From positions 1-33,325 of the forward strand of contig JBIJCF010000039.1 of the NCBI GenBank assembly GCA_044344795.1: a stretch of DNA of 33,325 nt. Reading direction: 5' to 3'. This stretch comes from GCA-2737665 sp044344795 (GTDB lineage: Bacteria; Bacteroidota; Bacteroidia; Palsa-965). A model generated the notes under the pieces. It had not been told where the DNA came from, made no database searches, and was given only the letters and a program-made list of their open reading frames with translations. Positions 23,429 to 32,092 of this stretch are shown in pieces. The number at the start of each line of letters is the position of its first letter. Within the stretch, counting starts at the first letter, position 1. Made by a program: the position numbers and the translations under genes.

Positions 23429-24675
23429 ATCGTCATTCCGTTAATTAAAACTTGTGCAACAGGATTGCTGCCGAAGTGATAAGGAATCGCTGCCAGGTTT
23501 TTCACCGGATGAGAAATAATCAGGTTGGCTTGCTTACCGGGAGTTATACTTCCTAAAGTCTGATCAAGATTCATAGCATAAGCGCCATTAATAGTAGCCG
23601 CATGAATTGCTTCTTCCGGGGTCATGCGTTGTGCGATACACAAAAAAGAAATCATCTGATTCATATTGCCACTCGGACAACTTCCCGGATTGTAATCCGA
23701 AGCAACCGCAACAGGCAATCCAGCATCAATCATTTCGCGTGCAGGCGGCCATGGCAAACTGAGGAAGAAGGCTGCACCCGGCAATAATACGGGCATGGTA
23801 GACGATTTTTTCAGCAACGCAATTTCTTCATCGCCCATGTATTCCAAATGATCAACGCTGATTGCGTTTGTCCGAACACCAGCCTGCACGCCACCCGATT
23901 TACTCAGTTGGTTAGCATGCACCTTTGGAGTCATTCCATATTTTGCAGCTACTTCCAGAATGCGCACTGTTTCCTCTTCCGAGAAATAGTTGCGCTCGCA
24001 GAATACATCACAATAATCTGCAAGTTGTTGTTTACCTACTTCAGGAATGATAACATCAATCAATTCATTAATGTAGGCATCACGATTACCTACATGTCTT
24101 CGCGGGATGGCGTGCGCTCCTAAAAATGTTGATTTTACCGTTATTGGAGCTGCATCGCGCAATTGGCGAATTACACGCAACATTTTCAATTCGGATTCCA
24201 GATCAAGTCCGTAACCGCTTTTTATTTCAATAGCGCCTGTTCCCAAATGCATGACTTCATTCAATCGTAAACGTGATTGTTCAAAAAGTTCATGTTCATC
24301 AATTGCCGCCATTTTATCCGCGGAATTCAGAATTCCACCACCACGTTTTGCAATTTCTTCGTAGGATAATCCGGTGATGCGATCTACAAATTCTTCTTCT
24401 CGCGTTGCTGCAAAAACCAAATGCGTGTGTGAATCGCACCACGCCGGCAATACAGCACCTTCGCCTGCATCAATTACTTCCAGTCCGGTCCAATCCGAAA
24501 TTCCGCCCCAGGTTTCCATGGTTCCGTAATCCGCAATTACGCCATTTTCGATTGCCAGCCAGGCATCTTTCATCACCGGTAAGGATTTCATTGCCGCGCC
24601 CGAAACTTTACCCGGATTCTCGTCATAAACTCCGGCTAGAATTGAAATATTTTTAATCAGAACACGTTGTGTCAT
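23425..24675 (-). CDS. hutI: Imidazolonepropionase HutI
   Basis: A 416-residue amidohydrolase that opens imidazolone-propionate to formiminoglutamate in histidine degradation. The metal motif DSHTHLVFAATREEEF gives H83 and H85. IEIKSGYGLDLESELKML, STFLGAHAIP and ASDYNPGSCPSGNM are family-specific blocks. The ATG at 24675 (MTQRVLIKN) is preferred to a TTG eight codons earlier, which overlaps a -7-like AATCTTTG. It heads the operon hutI-hutG-ftcD and diverges from aroC. The hutH and hutU genes are not in this window. Confidence 0.95.
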   Translation of the reverse strand: MTQRVLIKNISILAGVYDENPGKVSGAAMKSLPVMKDAWLAIENGVIADYGTMETWGGISDWTGLEVIDAGEGAVLPAWCDSHTHLVFAATREEEFVDRITGLSYEEIAKRGGGILNSADKMAAIDEHELFEQSRLRLNEVMHLGTGAIEIKSGYGLDLESELKMLRVIRQLRDAAPITVKSTFLGAHAIPRRHVGNRDAYINELIDVIIPEVGKQQLADYCDVFCERNYFSEEETVRILEVAAKYGMTPKVHANQLSKSGGVQAGVRTNAISVDHLEYMGDEEIALLKKSSTMPVLLPGAAFFLSLPWPPAREMIDAGLPVAVASDYNPGSCPSGNMNQMISFLCIAQRMTPEEAIHAATINGAYAMNLDQTLGSITPGKQANLIISHPVKNLAAIPYHFGSNPVAQVLINGMTI

Positions 24676-24696
24676 TTTCAGCGGTATTTTGAGCCA

Positions 24697-24704
24697 CAAA
24701 GATT
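24697..24704 (-). promoter_or_regulatory. -7-like element AATCTTTG of the hut operon
   Basis: One mismatch to TAnnTTTG, 21 bases before the hutI ATG on the minus strand. No -33 TTTG was found at the expected distance, as may be the case for a regulated promoter. Confidence 0.35.
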
Positions 24705-24711
24705 GTAATTA

Positions 24712-24743
24712 TTGCGCGCTTATACCTGCTTATTCTAACTTTG
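24712..24743 (+). promoter_or_regulatory. aroC promoter, TTG-N21-TAACTTTG
   Basis: TTG (24712-24714), 21 bases and TAACTTTG (24736-24743), which ends four bases before the aroC ATG. A leaderless transcript is likely. Confidence 0.6.
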
Positions 24744-24747
24744 TCCT

Positions 24748-25830
24748 ATGGCCGGAAATTCTATTGGGCAATTGTTCAGACTCACCACCTTCGGAGAATC
24801 ACACGGTGAAGCTATCGGAGGTATAATTGACGGTTGTCCCGCCGGACTTTTACTGGATGAAAATTTTATCCAAAGCGAATTAGATCGGCGTAAACCCGGG
24901 CAAAGTAAAATTGTGACACAACGAAAAGAATCGGACACGGTTCGCTGGTTGTCCGGGACTTTTGAAGGAAAAACAACCGGTGCGCCTTTGGGATTCGTGA
25001 TCGGAAATGACGATCAAAAACCAAAAGATTACGAAGCACTCAAAAATATCTATCGGCCATCGCACGCAGATTATACGTACGACGCAAAGTATGGTTTTCG
25101 CGATTATCGCGGTGGAGGTAGATCTTCTGCAAGAGAGACGGCTGTTCGCGTTGCGGGTGGTGCTGTAGCGAAGTTATTGTTGAAACATGTTGGAGTTTCA
25201 ATTTCCGCTTACGTTTCGCGCGTTGGAAATGTTGAGTTGGAAAAACCGTATCACGAACTGAATTTGAAATTGACCGAAACAAATTCCGTTCGTTGCCCGG
25301 ATTCAAGCATCGCGGAAGCGATGATTAAGTTGATTGAAGAAACGCGCAAGGCAGGTGATTCGGTTGGAGGCGTGATATCTTGCGTAGTGACAGGTGTTCC
25401 CGCGGGTTGGGGCGAGCCGGTTTTCGATAAGTTGCATGCGGAAATTGGCAAAGCTGTTCTTTCCATCAATGCAGTGAAAGGCTTTGAATTTGGAACAGGA
25501 TTTGCTGCTGCAGCAATGTCGGGATCACAACATAATGATGCATTCGTGCGTTTGCCGGATGGTGCAATTGGAACTGCAACAAATCATTCAGGCGGAATCC
25601 AAGGTGGTATATCCAATGGTGCGGACATTTATTTTAATGTGGCTTTCAAACCCGTAGCAACAATTATGCAACGCCAAAAAACAGTGGACGTTCATGCAAC
25701 TCCTGTTGAAATGATGGGACGAGGACGACATGATCCTTGTGTGGTGCCTCGAGCTGTTCCAATTGTTGAAGCGATGACTGCTTTGGTGCTTGCCGATCAT
25801 TACCTGCGTCATCGTACTACTCGTATTTAA
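24748..25830 (+). CDS. aroC: Chorismate synthase
   Basis: A 360-residue FMN-dependent enzyme that converts EPSP to chorismate, the last shikimate-pathway step. Landmarks: GNSIGQLFRLTTFGESHG at the start, YRGGGRSSARETAVRVAGG, GFEFGTGF, NHSGGIQGGISNG and GRHDPCVVPRAVPIVEAM. All three classical signatures are intact and the length is normal. It is expressed from a promoter abutting its ATG. No clear terminator follows, so some transcription may continue into the AsmA-like gene 59 bases downstream. Confidence 0.97.
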   Translation: MAGNSIGQLFRLTTFGESHGEAIGGIIDGCPAGLLLDENFIQSELDRRKPGQSKIVTQRKESDTVRWLSGTFEGKTTGAPLGFVIGNDDQKPKDYEALKNIYRPSHADYTYDAKYGFRDYRGGGRSSARETAVRVAGGAVAKLLLKHVGVSISAYVSRVGNVELEKPYHELNLKLTETNSVRCPDSSIAEAMIKLIEETRKAGDSVGGVISCVVTGVPAGWGEPVFDKLHAEIGKAVLSINAVKGFEFGTGFAAAAMSGSQHNDAFVRLPDGAIGTATNHSGGIQGGISNGADIYFNVAFKPVATIMQRQKTVDVHATPVEMMGRGRHDPCVVPRAVPIVEAMTALVLADHYLRHRTTRI

Positions 25831-25889
25831 AGTAATTAACGATTCCTCGGTTTTATAACACGTATTTTGGAATTTTATTTATCCCTCTT

Positions 25890-28718
25890 ATGACAACATC
25901 ATCCAAACCCAAAAAGTCTTTCATGAAACGATTGCTCAAGTGGTCGAGCATTACTTTTTTATTATTGTTGATCATAGTCATTATTCTTCCATTCTTGTTT
26001 AAAGACAAGATCATCGCCATCGCAAAGGAAGAGATGAACAAAAATTTGAATGCAACCGTAACATTCGGCGATTTCGATTTGTCCTTGTTTTCCAGTTTTC
26101 CTGACTTTCGTTTTACCTTGAAAGACCTTACTGTTGTTGGAAAGGGCGTGTTTGAGAAAGATACATTGGCAAAACTTCCTGAACTAAAACTTGATCTGAA
26201 CTTGATGAGTGTCATCAGCGGCGACCAATATAAAATCAATGCGATTAAATTGGAAAAGCCGCGCATTCTGGCAAAAGTTCTTCCTGACGGAAAAGCGAAT
26301 TGGGATATTACCATTCCATCAACAGACACTGCGGCAACATCGGCACCTGTCACCGAATCAAAGTTTGCAATGTCATTAAAATCATTGGAAATTAATAATG
26401 GTTATATCGTATATGATGATGCTCCGCTGGTAACGAAAACAATTCTTGATGGATTCACCTATGCTATGAGCGGCGATTTCACGGAGTCGCTGTTTCTCAT
26501 GAAGAATGATATCAGTATTAGCAAATTCACCATAGCTTACGATGGAGTTACGTATTTATCTAAAGTAAATACCAAGGCGAAAGCAGATCTTGACATGGAT
26601 ATGAACAAGATGCGTTTTGAATTTAAAGACAATGAATTTGGCTTAAATGAGCTTGGATTTTCATTGACAGGTTTCTTTGCTATGCCCGGTGATGATTATG
26701 ATATGGATATCAAATTTGCTGCGAAACAAGCGGAATTCAAGAGTTTCTTGTCATTGATTCCCGGCGCATTTACTGCAGATTTTGCAGATGTGAAAACTAC
26801 GGGAAAACTGGCGTTTGATGCTTATGCGAAAGGATTGTACAGCGAGAAGCAAAATAAAATTCCTGCGTTTGGTTTGAATTTCTCTGTTGCTGACGGATCG
26901 TTCAAATATCCCGCAGTTCCTAAATCGGTAACCGATATCAATATCGATTGCAAAATTGCCAATGCAACCGGAGTTGATAATGACACGAAAATCGACGTCA
27001 ATAAATTCCATTTAAATTTTGGTGGAAATCCTGTTGATGCGGAATTACATGTGGCAACTCCTGTGTCAGATGCGTCGCTGAATGGTTGGGTAAAGGGTAA
27101 GTTGAACTTAGCAACCATGCAGGAATTTGTGCCTTTGGAGAAAGGCGAACAGCTCACCGGAATTATAGGTGCTGATGTGAAGATGAAAGGTCGTATGTCG
27201 CAAATTGAGAAGGAGCAATACGATCAGTTCGATTGTCAGGGAACAGTTACAGTGGAAAATATGTTGTACAAAACTGCAACTGACCCGTACGACATGAATA
27301 TCAATGCTATGAACCTGATGTTCTCACCACAGTTTGTGGAGTTGAAATCATTCAACGGAAAAATGGGAAAAACCGACATTAGTGCCAACGGTCGTATTGA
27401 TAATCTGATGACCTATTTGTTCAAAGATTCTTTGCTAACAGGGGTGTTTACGATGAAGTCGAATTACGTGGACTTAAATCAGTTTACAGGTGAAGAAGAA
27501 ACTGAAACGGCGCCTGCTGCCATTGCCGAAGAAGAAATGTCGGTGATTGAAGTGCCCGGGAATATCAATTTCACCATGAACAGCACTATCGGTAAATTGA
27601 TCTATGACGACATGACCATTGACAATGTAGATGGACAAGTGGTTATTAAAGATAAAGCGGTTAAACTGTCCAATTTGAAAATGAATTTGATGGGCGGAAG
27701 TATGGTCATGAGCGGGTTTTACAATACCGTTAATCCAATGGTACCGAAAGTGAATTTCAATATGGATATTACCGATTTTGATATTCAGAATACGGCAAAA
27801 ACTTTTAATACCGTGAAGTCGTTAGCTCCGGTAGCGGAGAAAACTACAGGTAAATTCTCTTCATCGTTGCAGTACGAAGGTGATCTTGATGCGAAGATGA
27901 TGCCGATTATGAGCACGGTTAATGGCAAAGGAAGTCTGAGTGCATCACAAGTAGTTATTGATGGTTTCGAACCGTTGAAGGAAATTGATGAAGCATTAAA
28001 ACTGAATAAGTTTAAGAAAGTAACTTTTAGTGACATCAAGAATTTGTCCTTCACGATAAAGAATGGAGACGTTACAACCGATCCTTTTGAGTTCATGGTA
28101 GGGAAATCGAAAGCGAAGATGGGCGGTTCCACTAATCTGGATCAAACCATCAATTATGTTTTGGATTTAGCTATTCCAAGAAACGAATTTGGTCCGGGAA
28201 ATACAGCGTTGACCGGAATGGTGAACAGTGCTCAAGCGAAAGGAATTCCGGTGCAGTTGGGTGATGTTGTGAATGTTTCAGCATTGATTGGCGGAACAGT
28301 TACTAATCCTACGGTCAAGACAAATTTGAAAGAAGCTGCGGGCAATATGATGGATCAGTTGAAGGACAATGTAACTGCAGTGGTAACGCAGAAAGTGGAT
28401 AGCTTAAAAGATGTAGGTAAAGAAAAGGCTCGTGCCGAAGCAGATAAAATATTGGCAGATGCTCAGAAACGTTCCGATGATCTGAAAGCTAAGCTATACA
28501 AGCAAGCAGATGATGCCAAAACAGCTGCATACGCAGAAGCAGACAAGGTGGAGAAGAGCTATAAGAATCCTTTGGAGAAAGCTGCAAAGAAAGCCGCCGC
28601 TGATGCGATGCGCAAAAAGGCTGATGATGCCAACAAGGCTGCAAAAGCCGAAGCAGACAAACAAGCACAAAAAAATATGGACGACGCTCGTAAAGAAGCG
28701 GATGCCAAATTGAAATAA
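25890..28718 (+). CDS. AsmA-family inner-membrane protein with charged helical C-terminal tail
   Basis: A 942-residue protein with one N-terminal membrane anchor (about 18-37). An AsmA-type start follows: KDKIIAIAKEEMNKNLNATVTFGDFDLSLFSSFPDFRFTL (split over 38-76), the pattern of LptD-like bridge proteins. The long middle is beta-rich and repetitive, consistent with the AsmA/TamB lipid-transport groove, and KGSLSASQVVIDGFEPL begins the conserved C-terminal AsmA region. From about 825 to the end it changes to an Ala/Lys/Asp-rich helix (for example KARAEADKILADAQKRSDD). Most AsmA proteins I know lack such a long tail. It is probably periplasmic and involved in envelope lipid homeostasis. A strong terminator follows. 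Confidence 0.8.
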   Translation: MTTSSKPKKSFMKRLLKWSSITFLLLLIIVIILPFLFKDKIIAIAKEEMNKNLNATVTFGDFDLSLFSSFPDFRFTLKDLTVVGKGVFEKDTLAKLPELKLDLNLMSVISGDQYKINAIKLEKPRILAKVLPDGKANWDITIPSTDTAATSAPVTESKFAMSLKSLEINNGYIVYDDAPLVTKTILDGFTYAMSGDFTESLFLMKNDISISKFTIAYDGVTYLSKVNTKAKADLDMDMNKMRFEFKDNEFGLNELGFSLTGFFAMPGDDYDMDIKFAAKQAEFKSFLSLIPGAFTADFADVKTTGKLAFDAYAKGLYSEKQNKIPAFGLNFSVADGSFKYPAVPKSVTDINIDCKIANATGVDNDTKIDVNKFHLNFGGNPVDAELHVATPVSDASLNGWVKGKLNLATMQEFVPLEKGEQLTGIIGADVKMKGRMSQIEKEQYDQFDCQGTVTVENMLYKTATDPYDMNINAMNLMFSPQFVELKSFNGKMGKTDISANGRIDNLMTYLFKDSLLTGVFTMKSNYVDLNQFTGEEETETAPAAIAEEEMSVIEVPGNINFTMNSTIGKLIYDDMTIDNVDGQVVIKDKAVKLSNLKMNLMGGSMVMSGFYNTVNPMVPKVNFNMDITDFDIQNTAKTFNTVKSLAPVAEKTTGKFSSSLQYEGDLDAKMMPIMSTVNGKGSLSASQVVIDGFEPLKEIDEALKLNKFKKVTFSDIKNLSFTIKNGDVTTDPFEFMVGKSKAKMGGSTNLDQTINYVLDLAIPRNEFGPGNTALTGMVNSAQAKGIPVQLGDVVNVSALIGGTVTNPTVKTNLKEAAGNMMDQLKDNVTAVVTQKVDSLKDVGKEKARAEADKILADAQKRSDDLKAKLYKQADDAKTAAYAEADKVEKSYKNPLEKAAKKAAADAMRKKADDANKAAKAEADKQAQKNMDDARKEADAKLK

Positions 28719-28738
28719 ATAGACACTTGTGCATAACT

Positions 28739-28782
28739 ACGGGCAATGTGATTCCAATAATCGCATTGCCCGTTTTAATTTT
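28739..28782 (+). terminator. Terminator of the AsmA-like gene
   Basis: ACGGGCAATGTGAT pairs with ATCGCATTGCCCGT around TCCAATA, 14 base pairs with one wobble, then TTTAATTTT. It starts 21 bases after the stop. It lies upstream of the ATG chosen for the next gene. Confidence 0.85.
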
Positions 28783-28840
28783 AACTCGCCTGTACCAAAA
28801 TGGCATGAGTTTCGTTATGTATGTACTGACCAATCATTTG

Positions 28841-30868
28841 ATGATGCAACGTATCTTATTAATGTTTTGTTTTTCCTTGATACTACCTGTGTTTGCGGCA
28901 GCTCAGGATGATGATAAAGGTGAATCTTCATGTCCTGCTCCTGAAAATAAGGAAGCGTTGAAGCTCATGGAAAAGGCGAAAGATCGTAAGAAGTACGATT
29001 TCAATCAGCGACAAAAACATCTGGCAGATGCACTGGCATTGGAGCCGGATTGGGCGGAAGCAAATCTGATGATGGCTAACATGATCATGAAGAAAGCTGT
29101 GGCAGACGGTTTGGGTGACAATTATCCGGGAGCTAAAAAATTCCTGAAAGCCGCAATTGACGCATGTCCTGAAGGTGGTGCAGAACCTTATTACTTGTTG
29201 GGAAAACAATATTACATCGAAGAAAAATATGCGGAAGCCATTCCGTATTTGGATAAGTACGTGAATTACGAAACAGATGATGCCAAGAAATTAGGCAAGG
29301 ATTATGAGTTCAATGCGGCTCAAGCATCGGAAATGTTATCGTGGTCGAAATTTTATGTGGATGTCAAGAAAAATCCAAAACCGTTTAATCCTTCTCCTGT
29401 TCCCGGTATTTCCACAGAACGCGATGAATACCTTGCCATCATAACGCCTGATAATACTATGGCATTATTTATCCGTCGTGTTCCTATGAATCAGATGGAT
29501 CGCGTATGGCAATCACAAGGTATAGTGGAATTGTTTTCATCTTCCAACCGCCAGACCAATGGGCAATTTGAAAAAGGTGGAGCTATGCCTGCTCCATTCA
29601 ACAAAAATCCGAATGAAGGTGGCCCTACAATGACTATTGATAACAAGCATTTGTACTACACCATTTCAAAAGAAGGAACGTCTGGAATGAATACAGATAT
29701 CTACACCACCGATTATGTTGATGGGCAGTGGACGGAGATTCGTTCCTTGGGTGATAAGGTAAACGATCCGATCTGGTGGGATTCGCAGCCATCAATTTCT
29801 GCCGACGGAAAGCATTTATATTTTGCCAGCAATCGCCCTGGTGGACAAGGTGGTATAGACATTTACGTTACACATAAGCAACCTGATGGTTCATGGGGTG
29901 TTCCGGTGAATCTAGGTCCGAAGATTAATTCTGCAGGTGATGAGAAATCACCGTTCATTCATTCCGATAGTCAGACGTTGTATTTTTCTTCTAACGGTCA
30001 TCCCAGCGTTGGTGGTTATGATATTTTTTATGCACGTGCCGATGAAAAAGGAAATTGGAAAACGCCGGTGAATATTGGAATGCCTATTAACACAGAGGGA
30101 GATGATATCGGATTCTTCGTAAGCACTGATGGCGCAACAGGTTTTTTCTGTTCGAATACTTCATTGCCGGGTCAGGTTGGTGGATACGATGTTTACCAAT
30201 TCGATTTGTATAAAGAAGCACGTCCTGAAAAAGTGGTGATTCTTACCGGGAATATTCAGAATAAAGCAGGCGCTGTTTCAACCGGACCTGCTGAAGTTCA
30301 GGTAACCAATGTTCGTACGAAGGAACAAACATCAGGTGTTGTGGATACTGCTAATGGAAGCTTCGCTGTAGCAATCAAATTGAAAGAGCCGGATGATTAT
30401 GTGGTGACATTGAAAAAAGATGGCGCCGCATTTAATTCTCAGTTAATCACCAACACCACGCAAATCAACGCAACTAAAGTTACCACTAAACCTTTGGAAG
30501 TACAGCCGGTTGAAGTAGGAGGGCAATACACGATCAACGATATTAATTTTGCTTCCAATTCGGCAGTGATAGAACCATCATCGCTGGTAGTTCTGGAGCA
30601 ATTTGCCCAATACTTGAAAGAAAATCCGAACATTAAAATTGAGATTCGCGGTCACACAGATAACGTGGGCGATGATAATCGTAACATGGATTTATCCAAC
30701 GAACGCGCCTTTGCGGTGTTTGAAATTTTAACTTCAAAATATGGTGTTCCGCGCGCGCAGGTCAGTGGCGCTAAAGGTTACGGCGAAACCAAACCTATTG
30801 CGGATAACAACACCGAAGTAGGCAGAACGAAAAATCGTAGAACTGAATTTGTGATTACAGATAAGTAG
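28841..30868 (+). CDS. PorE-like TPR / beta-propeller / OmpA-domain protein
   Basis: A 675-residue exported protein (signal MMQRILLMFCFSLILPVFAAA). Domain order: TPR-like helices (about 35-160, e.g. ALALEPDWAEANLMMANMI), then PD40 propeller blades such as ADGKHLYFASNRPGGQGGID and SQTLYFSSNGHPSVGGYDIF (about 180-465). A carboxypeptidase-regulatory-like domain (about 470-560) and an OmpA peptidoglycan-binding domain (about 570-675; IRGHTDNVGDD, NRRTEF) follow. This order is that of PorE, which anchors type IX secretion complexes to the cell wall, but Bacteroidota have several proteins of this build. The ATG at 28841 (or 28844) is preferred, because a frame open from 28727 would run through the upstream terminator and bury the signal peptide. 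Confidence 0.82.
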   Translation: MMQRILLMFCFSLILPVFAAAQDDDKGESSCPAPENKEALKLMEKAKDRKKYDFNQRQKHLADALALEPDWAEANLMMANMIMKKAVADGLGDNYPGAKKFLKAAIDACPEGGAEPYYLLGKQYYIEEKYAEAIPYLDKYVNYETDDAKKLGKDYEFNAAQASEMLSWSKFYVDVKKNPKPFNPSPVPGISTERDEYLAIITPDNTMALFIRRVPMNQMDRVWQSQGIVELFSSSNRQTNGQFEKGGAMPAPFNKNPNEGGPTMTIDNKHLYYTISKEGTSGMNTDIYTTDYVDGQWTEIRSLGDKVNDPIWWDSQPSISADGKHLYFASNRPGGQGGIDIYVTHKQPDGSWGVPVNLGPKINSAGDEKSPFIHSDSQTLYFSSNGHPSVGGYDIFYARADEKGNWKTPVNIGMPINTEGDDIGFFVSTDGATGFFCSNTSLPGQVGGYDVYQFDLYKEARPEKVVILTGNIQNKAGAVSTGPAEVQVTNVRTKEQTSGVVDTANGSFAVAIKLKEPDDYVVTLKKDGAAFNSQLITNTTQINATKVTTKPLEVQPVEVGGQYTINDINFASNSAVIEPSSLVVLEQFAQYLKENPNIKIEIRGHTDNVGDDNRNMDLSNERAFAVFEILTSKYGVPRAQVSGAKGYGETKPIADNNTEVGRTKNRRTEFVITDK

Positions 30869-30890
30869 GAAGCATAGTATATAGAAAAGG

Positions 30891-30927
30891 AAAAGCCCGA
30901 ATTGAAGAAGATTCGGGCTTTTCTATT
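30891..30927 (+). terminator. Terminator of the PorE-like gene
   Basis: AAAAGCCCGAAT and ATTCGGGCTTTT form a perfect 12-base-pair stem with loop TGAAGAAG, followed by CTATTT. It begins 22 bases after the stop codon. Confidence 0.88.
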
Positions 30928-30963
30928 TGGAATAACAGCAGCGAAGAAAGCAGACCAATAAAT

Positions 30964-31188
30964 TCAAGCCGCTGCAATCCTTATTTCCTCCCGGAACGTT
31001 CCGTTTGAAGCGGAGGCGTTGCTTACCGGTGAACCGGAAGGGAATTGGTGCGAAGAGAGACGTGATGTTTCAAGCTGACGCAACGCGTCCCCTTCGACTT
31101 TATGAGGTTGAAATTCGTGAATTCCGGTTAAATTTCCCAATGCCGGACCAATTAATTCTGAAATGTGCGAAATATTACCTTTTCTCAT
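30964..31188 (-). CDS. Possible small protein, 74 residues, divergent from the regulator gene
   Basis: An ATG frame on the minus strand starting MRKGNISHISELIGPALG and ending FREEIRIAAA. The first 35 codons use the same codons as neighbouring genes. The second half is Ser/Asn/Ala-rich and low in complexity. There is no signal peptide, membrane segment or known motif. The main support is a consensus promoter (TTTG-N19-TATATTTG) upstream in the right orientation, with a leader of about 50 bases, divergent from the XRE-S24 regulator. That arrangement is typical of a target of the regulator. A different frame on the plus strand (31005-31226) is less likely. The rest of the 30928-31307 gap is AT-rich regulatory DNA. 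Confidence 0.45.
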   Translation of the reverse strand: MRKGNISHISELIGPALGNLTGIHEFQPHKVEGDALRQLETSRLSSHQFPSGSPVSNASASNGTFREEIRIAAA

Positions 31189-31243
31189 ATTTTATATTAA
31201 CTAATACTATATATATTGAATGTTAACTTCGAAATATTTTTTA

Positions 31244-31274
31244 CAAATATAGTTAAGATTAATAAATAATCAAA
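31244..31274 (-). promoter_or_regulatory. Divergent promoter TTTG-N19-TATATTTG towards the small ORF
   Basis: On the minus strand, TTTG (31274-31271), 19 bases and TATATTTG (31251-31244), a full match to both elements. It faces the 74-residue ORF ending at 30964. Confidence 0.65.
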
Positions 31275-31282
31275 TAAATTAT

Positions 31283-31290
31283 TATATTTG
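31283..31290 (+). promoter_or_regulatory. -7 promoter element TATATTTG of the XRE-S24 gene
   Basis: Exact TAnnTTTG match 17 bases before the ATG at 31308, in mirror image to the box at 31244-31251. The two divergent -7 boxes are 31 bases apart in very AT-rich DNA. Confidence 0.6.
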
Positions 31291-31292
31291 CC

Positions 31293-31308
31293 TATAAATA
31301 TTTTTATA
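31293..31308 (+). promoter_or_regulatory. Palindrome at the regulator start, possible autoregulatory operator
   Basis: TATAAA and TTTATA are perfect arms around TATT, placed between the -7 box and the ATG, where a bound repressor would block transcription. The AT-rich context makes chance palindromes likely. Confidence 0.3.
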
Positions 31309-32081
31309 TGGCACTTTCAGAACGAATTCGAAGTATTCGCAAGCACCGGAAATTAACGCAAACCGAAATGGCGACGGAGTTGGGAATTACACAAACTTCT
31401 TTATCGCAACTCGAAGCGGGAAAAAATGGAATTTCTTATGAAGTGTTTAAAGCATTGTGCGAACGCTTCGATGTAGACCCGACTTGGTTAATGGATGGCG
31501 TAGGTGAAATGTATCGCTATGCGCACGCAACCAAAAAGTCTGGATCTGTAATGCCGTTGGTAGTTACCGTTGAGTCGGACGGTGATGAGAATATCGTGCT
31601 GGTTAATGCGAAAGCTGCTGCCGGTTATTTGCAGCGCCAGCAGGATCCGGAATACATGGCATCATTGCCGTCATTCCGATTGCCGGGCTATTACGGTAAA
31701 ACTTATCGCGCGTTTGAAGTGCAAGGTAATTCTATGTTACCCGCAATTGTTCCCGGTGATATATTGATCGGCTCTTATGAAGATGCGTTGTCGCACATTA
31801 GAAACGGTTCATTATATATAATAGTGCTGCACGATGGTAGTATAGTAGTAAAACGGGTTCGTGCATCAGGTTTTAACCGTTTCGAATTGTCTTCCGACAA
31901 TAAAGAATACCAACCTTATGAGGTAAGCGCAGAAGAAATTGCCCAGGTATGGCAAGTGGAAGGTCGTATTACACGCGAGTTTGCGCGTCCCGATACGAAC
32001 ATTCAAAATGGCTTAACTGCTTTGGAGCAACGTCTGATTGATCTGGAACGAAAAATGAATTCATCAGAAGATAACAATTAA
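31308..32081 (+). CDS. XRE-family regulator with S24 (LexA/CI-like) peptidase domain
   Basis: A 257-residue repressor-type protein. The N-terminal helix-turn-helix covers about 4-62 (RIRSIRKHRKLTQTEMA, ITQTSLSQLEAGKNGIS). The S24 domain covers about 95-230. Its catalytic Ser142 is in EVQGNSMLPAIVPGD and Lys182 in GSIVVKRVRA. An Ala105-Gly106 bond in AKAAAGYL sits 36 residues before the Ser, as in LexA (35). So RecA-stimulated self-cleavage is chemically possible. The C-terminus (about 230-257) is a short predicted coiled coil (LEQRLIDLERKM). It likely represses its own gene and perhaps the divergent ORF. A SOS or stress role is inferred; no DNA-repair gene is adjacent. Confidence 0.88.
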   Translation: MALSERIRSIRKHRKLTQTEMATELGITQTSLSQLEAGKNGISYEVFKALCERFDVDPTWLMDGVGEMYRYAHATKKSGSVMPLVVTVESDGDENIVLVNAKAAAGYLQRQQDPEYMASLPSFRLPGYYGKTYRAFEVQGNSMLPAIVPGDILIGSYEDALSHIRNGSLYIIVLHDGSIVVKRVRASGFNRFELSSDNKEYQPYEVSAEEIAQVWQVEGRITREFARPDTNIQNGLTALEQRLIDLERKMNSSEDNN

Positions 32082-32092
32082 TCTCAGCTATT

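Noticed and set aside
31005..31226. 73-residue plus-strand frame before the regulator
   Set aside because: It ends in the AT-rich promoter region, lacks a promoter of its own, and is less protein-like than the opposite-strand frame.
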